This document shows, piece by piece, positions 15,478 through 20,016 of a DNA stretch of 20,016 nt; the first letter of the stretch is position 1; each line of letters begins with the position of its first letter. The stretch is from assembly GCA_016201685.1 (NCBI GenBank), contig JACQCJ010000049.1:1-20016 (forward strand), given 5' to 3'. The position numbers were made by a program, and so were the translations under genes. The notes under the pieces are model-generated. The model worked only from the letters and a program-made list of their open reading frames with translations. It did not search any database and had not been told where the DNA came from. This DNA is from Candidatus Peregrinibacteria bacterium (GTDB lineage Bacteria > Patescibacteriota > Gracilibacteria > Peribacterales > Peribacteraceae).

Positions 15478-16752
15478 TCCGACCATCTCCGTCGCAAGAT
15501 TCGTGACGTCCCCTGCTCCCAGACAGAGCAGAACGTCACCGGACTTCAAGACTTCTTCGCGTAACACGCGCTCAGTTTCCCCAAGTGATCGTCCAAAGGT
15601 CGTATGAATTCTGCTTCGCGCGGCGATGTCTTCGGAAAATTTGGCTCCGTCGACGTGATTGGTCTCGATGTCGCTGCGGGCATCGTAGATATTCGTGACG
15701 ATCAGCCGACCGACGCCTGTGAAGCACTCGAGGAAATCCTCGTAGAGCTTGATCGTGCGGTCATGAGTGTGAGGTTGGAACACGCAGACGAGCCGACGAC
15801 CGGGAAATTGATCCTTCACTGCGGCGATTGTCGCGCGAATCTCGCGCGGATGATGCGCGTAATCGTCGATCACCGTGATACCGTCCGCTCGAGTGCTCTT
15901 GATCTCAATCCTCCGCCAGGAACCGCTGAACTGCGAGACGATCTTCTGCGATTCCGCGGAAGGAATGCCAAGGTGATGCGCAAGGGCGAGGACGAGCTGC
16001 GCATTCTGGCGCATGTGGAGGCCAGGCGTTTGGAGAGGAATCAATGGGAAAGAATCGGCATCGAGAACGGGCCTTCTCGATTCTTCCGCAATCGCGGCGC
16101 AATCGGGATCTGAGCGATGCGTGATGAGGAGACCGTCCGCGGGGAGTGTTCGAACGAAGTCGACGAATGCGCTGCGATAATCGTCCTTGGATGTGTAGTA
16201 ATCGAAGTGGTCGCCATCGGCGTTCGTGAGGAGAATGATCTGGGGACTGTAGCAATGGAACGACCGACGGTACTCGCATGCCTCCAGGATGAACCACTCG
16301 CTTTTTCCAGCCCTCCAATTCTTCCCGTCGAGTTCCTTCATCTTCGTCCCCACGACGACCGTGGGATCCAATCCTGATTCCATCAGAAGACGCGCCGTCA
16401 TCGCCGTCGTCGATGATTTCCCGTGCGTGCCGCAGACGGCGATCAGCTTCGAGCCGTTCGCAAGCGCTCCAATGGCCTGCGGGTAGGATTGCTGAGGAAT
16501 GCTGAGCTCGTGAGCGCGAGTCCTCTCGGGTGCACTCTCGGGAATCGCTTCCGAATAGACCAGTAGATCGACCTTCTTCGAGAGCGCGGCTCCGGTTTGA
16601 TCGTAGAAGACTTCGATACCCAGATTGCCGAGCGCGTCCGTGAGCGGGGTCTGTGCACGATCGCTTCCCGAGACCCGGTGCCCGCGCTTTGCCTGGAGCG
16701 ATGCGTACGCGCTGAGCCCGATGCCGCCGATGCCGGAGCAGAAAATCCTCAC
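15409..16752 (-). CDS. murC: UDP-N-acetylmuramate--L-alanine ligase
   Basis: MurC adds L-Ala to UDP-MurNAc, the first step of the peptidoglycan stem peptide. From GTG 16750-16752 the product is 447 residues with the Mur-ligase order: Rossmann motif GIGGIG (7-12), ATP loop CGTHGKSSTT (107-116), LEACEYRRSF, LLTNADGDHFDYY (usual TNIEADHLDYY, so E is replaced by D), DDYAHHPREI (296-305) and VFQPHTHDRT. GTG is chosen because the upstream open frame is repeat DNA and the family N-terminus begins right there; TACCAT lies 6 nt before it. The last 22 residues (426-447) are encoded by an inverted repeat and follow the usual GAGDV end, so they look like an acquired tail. It is divergent from the FtsB-like gene. 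Confidence 0.95.
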   Translation of the reverse strand: MRIFCSGIGGIGLSAYASLQAKRGHRVSGSDRAQTPLTDALGNLGIEVFYDQTGAALSKKVDLLVYSEAIPESAPERTRAHELSIPQQSYPQAIGALANGSKLIAVCGTHGKSSTTAMTARLLMESGLDPTVVVGTKMKELDGKNWRAGKSEWFILEACEYRRSFHCYSPQIILLTNADGDHFDYYTSKDDYRSAFVDFVRTLPADGLLITHRSDPDCAAIAEESRRPVLDADSFPLIPLQTPGLHMRQNAQLVLALAHHLGIPSAESQKIVSQFSGSWRRIEIKSTRADGITVIDDYAHHPREIRATIAAVKDQFPGRRLVCVFQPHTHDRTIKLYEDFLECFTGVGRLIVTNIYDARSDIETNHVDGAKFSEDIAARSRIHTTFGRSLGETERVLREEVLKSGDVLLCLGAGDVTNLATEMVGEKLQDPRFQTPDNSSRDQGSRI

Positions 16753-16787
16753 AGGGCTATGGTACCGAAAATCCTTTCTGCGAAGAA

Positions 16788-16889
16788 CCAATTGATAATT
16801 GAAAATTGATAATTGAAAATGGTTGCAGACAAGAAGAGTCTGGACTGGCGAAGTAATTACCAATTTTTTATTTTCAATTTTCAATTTCC
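16788..16889. repeat. AT-rich word-type inverted repeat between murC and the ftsB-like gene
   Basis: The left arm (16788-16820) is a tandem of the words TTGATAA and TTGAAAA; the right arm (16855-16889) is built from the complementary TTTTCAATT words. The arms can pair over about 30 bases. The right arm ends directly at the ATG of the FtsB-like gene, so its promoter and leader must lie within the repeat. Confidence 0.75.
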
Positions 16890-17336
16890 ATGCCCTACCG
16901 CAACCTCGAACCCATCTCCAAGCAGCTGACGATCGTCATTGGATTGACTGTGGTGGGATTCATGACGTTCGGGCTCGCGCTCTCGTTCTACAGAAACGTC
17001 CTCTTTGAGGAGACATTGCAGAACATCGGCGCACAGAATCAGAAGCTCAAAGAGAACATCGTAGGGAGCCAGCAGGATCTGGAGTACTACCGCTCTGCCC
17101 AGTACAAGGACAAGTACGCCAAGGAGAACCTTGGAAAAATCAATCCAGGTGAGAACGTCCTCATCATCAGCCAGAACGATCAAGCTCCCGCACTCACTAC
17201 GGGCGACGCCCTCTCACCGACTGAGGAGCAACAGGCGGCCTACGAGCAACGCCTCCGTCAAATGCCCACCATTCAGCATTGGAATCTCTACCTCTTCCAC
17301 CGCGACAAGTTGGAGGAGTTGAGGAGGGGGTTGTGA
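16890..17336 (+). CDS. Septum formation initiator (FtsB/DivIC-like) protein
   Basis: The 148-residue product has the topology of the FtsB/DivIC family: short cytoplasmic N-terminus, one membrane helix (about 13-33), an extracytoplasmic coiled coil (35-65, NVLFEETLQNIGAQNQKL onwards), and the family's post-coil motif YKDKYAKENLGKINPGENVLII (71-92), equivalent to the E-x-x-AR-x-x-L-x-x-x-x-PGE block. The tail HWNLYLFHRDKLEELR is an extension common to longer homologues. Such proteins link the divisome to septal peptidoglycan synthesis. It is divergent from murC, a plausible cell-wall/division pairing. The ATG abuts an inverted repeat with no Shine-Dalgarno sequence. Whether it is FtsB or DivIC/FtsL cannot be decided here. 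Confidence 0.85.
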   Translation: MPYRNLEPISKQLTIVIGLTVVGFMTFGLALSFYRNVLFEETLQNIGAQNQKLKENIVGSQQDLEYYRSAQYKDKYAKENLGKINPGENVLIISQNDQAPALTTGDALSPTEEQQAAYEQRLRQMPTIQHWNLYLFHRDKLEELRRGL

Positions 17337-17366
17337 ACGACGACACCCTCGATGAAAGCATCATTA

Positions 17367-17615
17367 TCACAGACCTTTATAGGTTTTCTCATTCTTCCTT
17401 GTGATCCGTCGAATCTCCACGTTTTTCGTCATGGGATGCACGGTGAAGATGATGCGATAATTTCCCATTCGCGCACGATACCAACCGTGCATTCCGCTCA
17501 ATGCTTTCACTCCAGGTATCCTCCGGTGATCACTTTTCAATTGCTCAGAAAAAAGCAAGACGGCCTGACGCTCCCTGGCAGTCAATGACCGAAGAAATTT
17601 CTCGAGCTTATCCAT
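17367..17615 (-). CDS. RelE/ParE-superfamily toxin
   Basis: The 82-residue product fits RelE/ParE toxins: an N-terminal helical hairpin (LEKFLRSLTARERQAVLLFSEQ), then GWYRARMGNYRIIFTVHP, the conserved central strands, and the C-terminal IRRITRKNEKTYKG, where basic residues and a Tyr stand where RelE-type mRNA interferases place catalytic ones. The likely role is ribosome-dependent mRNA cleavage; gyrase inhibition (ParE) is the alternative. The start overlaps the end of the AbrB-type antitoxin gene by 8 nt (17608-17615), the usual antitoxin-toxin coupling. The module is more AT-rich than its neighbours and converges with the FtsB-like gene. Confidence 0.85.
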   Translation of the reverse strand: MDKLEKFLRSLTARERQAVLLFSEQLKSDHRRIPGVKALSGMHGWYRARMGNYRIIFTVHPMTKNVEIRRITRKNEKTYKGL

Positions 17616-17853
17616 GGCGAATCTTTTTCAGGAGACGAATCATGTCATCTGGACTGATGCCTTTTCCATCATTATCACGATCGGCATCGAAAATAATTTC
17701 TTCATCCGTTGCGTTCTGGACATGGAATGGTGCGATAACAATGCGATCATCGTGCATCTGCACGAAGTATGTGTCTGTCTGGAATCGGCTGCGCCACTTT
17801 TTGGGCAGCGTGATTTGTCCTCGCTCCGTGCTCTTGAGAACTTTTGTCGTCAT
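17608..17853 (-). CDS. AbrB/MazE-type (SpoVT-AbrB fold) antitoxin
   Basis: The 81-residue product begins with a swapped-hairpin DNA-binding domain: KVLKSTERGQITLPKKWRSRF (4-24) is the typical RGQITLPK signature, followed by YFVQMHDDRIVIAPF. The C-terminal half (ISPDDMIRLLKKI) is a helix expected to wrap the toxin. It is upstream of and overlaps the RelE-type toxin gene, as in autoregulated toxin-antitoxin operons; the antitoxin probably represses the promoter at 17882-17910. AbrB-type antitoxins with RelE-type toxins are less common than MazE-MazF or RelB-RelE pairs. Confidence 0.87.
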   Translation of the reverse strand: MTTKVLKSTERGQITLPKKWRSRFQTDTYFVQMHDDRIVIAPFHVQNATDEEIIFDADRDNDGKGISPDDMIRLLKKIRHG

Positions 17854-17881
17854 AGATCGAAAGTAAGTAAATACGAGAATA

Positions 17882-17910
17882 AGTATATAGTATTTATTAT
17901 TCGCTTACAA
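17882..17910 (-). promoter_or_regulatory. Promoter of the toxin-antitoxin operon
   Basis: On the minus strand TTGTAA (17910-17905), 17-nt spacer, TATACT (17887-17882), 28 nt before the antitoxin ATG. Good boxes at ideal spacing in an AT-rich divergent intergenic region. The expected operator for antitoxin binding would overlap it. Confidence 0.6.
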
Positions 17911-17971
17911 TAATTCAATAGTATAATGGCTTTCAGACCTCCTTTTGGGGATTGACTAATATTAAATATTG

Positions 17972-17977
17972 TATAAT
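17972..17977 (+). promoter_or_regulatory. Consensus -10 box for the unknown gene at 17987
   Basis: A perfect TATAAT ends 9 nt before the ATG. TTGACT (17952-17957) is a good -35 sequence, but the spacer is only 14 nt. Transcription would begin almost at the start codon. Confidence 0.45.
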
Positions 17978-17986
17978 GTAGCATTC

Positions 17987-18769
17987 ATGGACAACCAAAA
18001 ATTGCAGCTAGAGGGGGATATTGACGAAAGTATGCGAGCGCATGTATTGCTCCTAGGAGATATTGGTTCAGGTATAGACCCTTCCATCCTTGCTCGATTT
18101 CCTAGTATCGCAAGCCTCCTCAGCGGTGGACAAGGACGCGAGAATCTAAACTTCACGACACTCGTGGAGGAACTCAAGACGCTTGACCAAGATATCCAGA
18201 GGCACAAAAAGAGTGCAGAGTATGGAAAGCATTTCCATCGCGTCAAAGGGAGCGCTCGTAGAGCTATCCATCGACTTCAACTGCATAATCTGGCATACGT
18301 TGTGAGTGATCTTGCACTGGCATTTGAACAAGACCATCGGCATTCAGACCTTCTTGAACGAAGGAGTGATGCTGGAAGGATGTACCACAATACAAAGAGT
18401 ATCATACAAGCGTATGCGCATATAAGTGAACTGCACCGTCTCTTGGCAGGTTGGCAGAATGTTTACTATCTCCATCGCCGCTTGTTTTGGACATCGTGTC
18501 TTTCCATGAAAGCAAAGATGCATGCTCTTTTCACGAACACCAGTAGATACATAGAGGCTTATGGTTTCGAGAGTACTGGACAACCTGTCGATGTCGTGGA
18601 TGTGCGATATCAAACTACCCAACCTGATCCATCGAACAAGTCATGGAACAAAGTAGAAAATATTGATATATCGTTTTGCGAAGGCGCAGAGACAGCTGTG
18701 AGAACAGGGATTGAAATCATTGCACATAAGTCGGAGAGAGACATTGACCGGCTTTTCAGAAATTTTTGA
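17987..18769 (+). CDS. Unknown helical cytoplasmic protein in AT-rich islet
   Basis: I do not recognise this 260-residue product. It has no signal peptide or membrane helix. The middle (about 55-160) is rich in charged and His residues and predicted helical (TLVEELKTLDQDIQRHKKSAEYGKH at its start), and the C-terminal third has a beta-like stretch (GQPVDVVDVRYQTTQP) ending in a helix. ATG 17987 is chosen over the in-frame TTG 17969, which overlaps the TATAAT box. Base composition is AT-rich, unlike murC or purL but like the divergent toxin-antitoxin pair, suggesting both came together by transfer. The gene ends about 50 nt from the 3' end of the initiator tRNA gene. Confidence 0.7.
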   Translation: MDNQKLQLEGDIDESMRAHVLLLGDIGSGIDPSILARFPSIASLLSGGQGRENLNFTTLVEELKTLDQDIQRHKKSAEYGKHFHRVKGSARRAIHRLQLHNLAYVVSDLALAFEQDHRHSDLLERRSDAGRMYHNTKSIIQAYAHISELHRLLAGWQNVYYLHRRLFWTSCLSMKAKMHALFTNTSRYIEAYGFESTGQPVDVVDVRYQTTQPDPSNKSWNKVENIDISFCEGAETAVRTGIEIIAHKSERDIDRLFRNF

Positions 18770-18818
18770 GCAATTCCTTCCAGCATCAAATCAAAGAAAA
18801 CGATAGGACAGAGCCGAA

Positions 18819-18895
<77 letters not shown>

Positions 18896-18906
18896 TCGAT
18901 GTGCGC

Positions 18907-18935
18907 ATTCTGAAGCAGAACCTTTGATCTTGCAA
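18907..18935 (-). promoter_or_regulatory. Candidate initiator-tRNA promoter
   Basis: On the minus strand TTGCAA (18935-18930), 17-nt spacer, CAGAAT (18912-18907), 11 nt before the tRNA 5' end. It accounts for the AT-richer bases between the tRNA and the L27 fragment. Confidence 0.45.
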
Positions 18936-19094
18936 GGAAAGCGAAGACGTATACAAAACACATACCTCGGGAAAGATTGGACGATCCACGCCTCCGTCAA
19001 CGGCACCGTCGCCTTTGCAAAGAAGCGCATGTTGAAATTCGATGGAGCCAGAGAGCGCTGTACGATTGTACGCGTGGAGGCAGTTCGTTCGTAA
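18924..19094 (+). pseudogene. rpmA: Ribosomal protein L27 C-terminal fragment
   Basis: In frame from about 18924 to TAA 19092-19094, the sequence NTYLGKDWTIHASVNGTV followed by FAKKRMLKFDG and a basic beta tail matches the C-terminal half of L27 (family pattern VGKDHTLFALxDGxVxFxxKR...FDG...VxV). The N-terminal half, with the ILVRQRGT strand and the A-site tail, is missing: upstream lie only a loosely similar ILQGKRRRI stretch, the tRNA promoter and the antisense of the tRNA. No ATG or credible start is present. I interpret it as a truncated rpmA remnant, with an intact copy expected elsewhere. Neighbouring rplU or obgE, its usual partners, are not in the window. Confidence 0.6.
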
Positions 19095-19097
19095 TTC

Positions 19098-19140
19098 GCA
19101 ACTCGCCCTTCCCAATTTGCACTTCCCATCAGGGGATGGC
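19098..19140. repeat. Possible remnant of a word-type repeat after the L27 fragment
   Basis: Read on the minus strand the sequence alternates related words (GGAAGTGCAAATT, GGGAAGGGCGAGTT, GCGAATTACGAA), similar in style to the other intergenic repeats but without a clear inverted partner. Confidence 0.3.
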
Positions 19141-19159
19141 AGTTTTCTTTGATGCCCGA

Positions 19160-19165
19160 TAGAAT
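19160..19165 (+). promoter_or_regulatory. Candidate -10 box of the gene at 19172
   Basis: TAGAAT (five of six consensus matches) is separated from ATG 19172 by six C residues; ATGGCA 18 nt upstream (19136-19141) could be the -35. No Shine-Dalgarno sequence is possible in this leader, so a leaderless transcript is likely. Confidence 0.45.
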
Positions 19166-19171
19166 CCCCCC

Positions 19172-19879
19172 ATGTCCGACCTCGGTCCCGAGTCATTCAT
19201 CCCCGGCGAGGGCGCCTCGGGTGCGCCGGAGCAATTGAGTGAAGAGGCTAAGCAACGCTTCGCGGCGGCTGCGGCAGCGATGATCGCGATCCAGCGGGAA
19301 GAGAAGAGGAGCAAGAAGCGCGACACGCGAGTTGCCCGCACGATCATCCAGTTCCTCAATGACGATCGGTACACGCATCTCTTCGTTCTCATTTCGCGCC
19401 TGGTGGCCCGCGACTGTCCCTCGATCTTCATCCTCGCGATACTCTCGCTCATCAACGACGAATGTCTGCATCTCGTCAAAGAGTATCTCCAGGAAAGCGC
19501 GCACCAGGATGCTCATGAACTCGTCGTGCTAAACAAGGACATGAATCTGGTACAAGGCGGGAAGCTCGACGCGCGTTCATCGGCCGAGCTTATCGAATGG
19601 ATCACGCGCATGCAGATGGTCCTCTCACTGGAGACCGTTCCCATCCTCACGAAACTCCTCGTGGACGAACACAACATCGACGGCACCGTCCTCCAGCTCA
19701 CGACCTTCGTCCTCCAGGAATTCTTCCGGCTCGAGAAAGGCGGCGGGAAGGAAATCCCGTTCCAAGCGCTCCATGCGCTCACGGCGAGCATTCTCCAAAC
19801 TGTCTTCGAGCCATTCATTCACCTGGTGGAGAAGAAGCTGTTGGAGAAGCCGGAGGAGGGGGCAGAGGAAATAGAATAG
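19172..19879 (+). CDS. Unknown helical protein, probably lineage-restricted
   Basis: The 235-residue product is not recognised. An acidic, flexible N-terminus (1-22) leads into a helix with an Ala run and a basic patch (REEKRSKKRDTRVARTI, 42-58), then largely helical sequence with alternating hydrophobic segments (LFVLISRLVARDCPSIFILAILSLI, about 70-94) too interrupted by charges to be a clear membrane span, and an acidic C-terminus (EKPEEGAEEIE). Codon use and GC content match the core genes. It could be a cytoplasmic scaffold-like protein; no catalytic motif is visible. It starts 77 nt after the L27 fragment and is followed 16 nt later by element copy B. The start is set by ATG 19172 with TAGAAT 6 nt upstream. 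Confidence 0.8.
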   Translation: MSDLGPESFIPGEGASGAPEQLSEEAKQRFAAAAAAMIAIQREEKRSKKRDTRVARTIIQFLNDDRYTHLFVLISRLVARDCPSIFILAILSLINDECLHLVKEYLQESAHQDAHELVVLNKDMNLVQGGKLDARSSAELIEWITRMQMVLSLETVPILTKLLVDEHNIDGTVLQLTTFVLQEFFRLEKGGGKEIPFQALHALTASILQTVFEPFIHLVEKKLLEKPEEGAEEIE

Positions 19880-19895
19880 AATTGTTTTTGTTTGT

Positions 19896-20003
19896 GTTTC
19901 CTCTATCCCCCAGCCCCTTTCTCCGGTGGAGAAAGGGGTGACTTCCATCATTGGTGGCATTCTCCCCTCCTCCACCGGAGGAGGGGTCGGGGGTGGAGGA
20001 AAC
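19896..20003. repeat. GC-rich palindromic element (MITE-like), copy B
   Basis: Same element as 9371-9475: GTTTCCTC/GAGGAAAC ends, a first hairpin (CCCCTTTCTCCGG/TGGAGAAAGGGG), the linker GGTGACTTCCAT, and a second hairpin (CTCCCCTCCTCCACCGGAGG). Compensatory-looking differences keep the second stem paired (ACCGGAGGAGGGG here, ATCGGAGAAGGGG in copy A). Both copies are followed by ATTACAAAACA. Confidence 0.85.
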
Positions 20004-20016
20004 ATTACAAAACAAA

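Noticed and set aside
17337..17366. GAGGG/CCCTC inverted sequence after the FtsB-like gene as a terminator.
   Set aside because: The stem is short and interrupted with no T-run, so I do not call it.

Overview
The window looks like a chromosomal piece of a monoderm-type bacterium, GC-rich (well above 50% by eye) apart from one AT-rich islet. The mix of housekeeping genes (pth, lepB, secE, nusG, murJ, purL, murC, an initiator tRNA) with S-layer-homology and DUF11/LPXTG-type surface proteins, very small intergenic gaps and many lineage-restricted small genes suggests a Patescibacteria/CPR organism, perhaps near Peregrinibacteria. That placement is inference from gene content; there is no rRNA here to settle it.

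Layout. 1-5437: a giant repetitive surface protein (DUF11 repeats, two CnaB-like domains, LPQTG plus a C-terminal membrane helix), broken into three reading frames by two repeat-associated junctions in its first kilobase. 5497-7080 (minus): PH-domain membrane protein, a small membrane protein with a HEPN-like RX4H motif, and pth, closely packed. 7202-9356 (plus): lepB, then secE-nusG, a small unknown gene and an acylphosphatase. 9485-10867 (minus): murJ. 10936-11467: remains of a small broken membrane-protein gene running into purL (11468-13972). 14057-15343: secreted protein with three SLH domains. 15409-16752 (minus): murC; 16890-17336: FtsB/DivIC-like division protein. 17367-18769: AT-rich islet with an AbrB/RelE-type toxin-antitoxin pair and an unknown gene. 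18819-19094: initiator tRNA and a ribosomal protein L27 C-terminal fragment. 19172-19879: unknown helical protein.

The common theme is the cell envelope: lipid II precursor synthesis (MurC) and export (MurJ), division (FtsB-like), protein export (SecE, LepB), and two surface proteins with different anchoring signals (SLH and LPQTG).

Two window-wide patterns are the most interesting. First, about nine genes have a -10-like hexamer only 5-9 nt before the start codon and no Shine-Dalgarno sequence, which suggests leaderless transcription; this also helps fix starts for acyP, purL, murJ, murC, lepB and the SLH gene. Second, nearly every sizeable intergenic gap holds a long imperfect inverted repeat: four made of short repeated words, plus two copies of a ~105-bp GC-rich element with GTTTCCTC/GAGGAAAC ends. 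Some reach into the 3' ends of genes and appear to supply stop codons or C-terminal tails.
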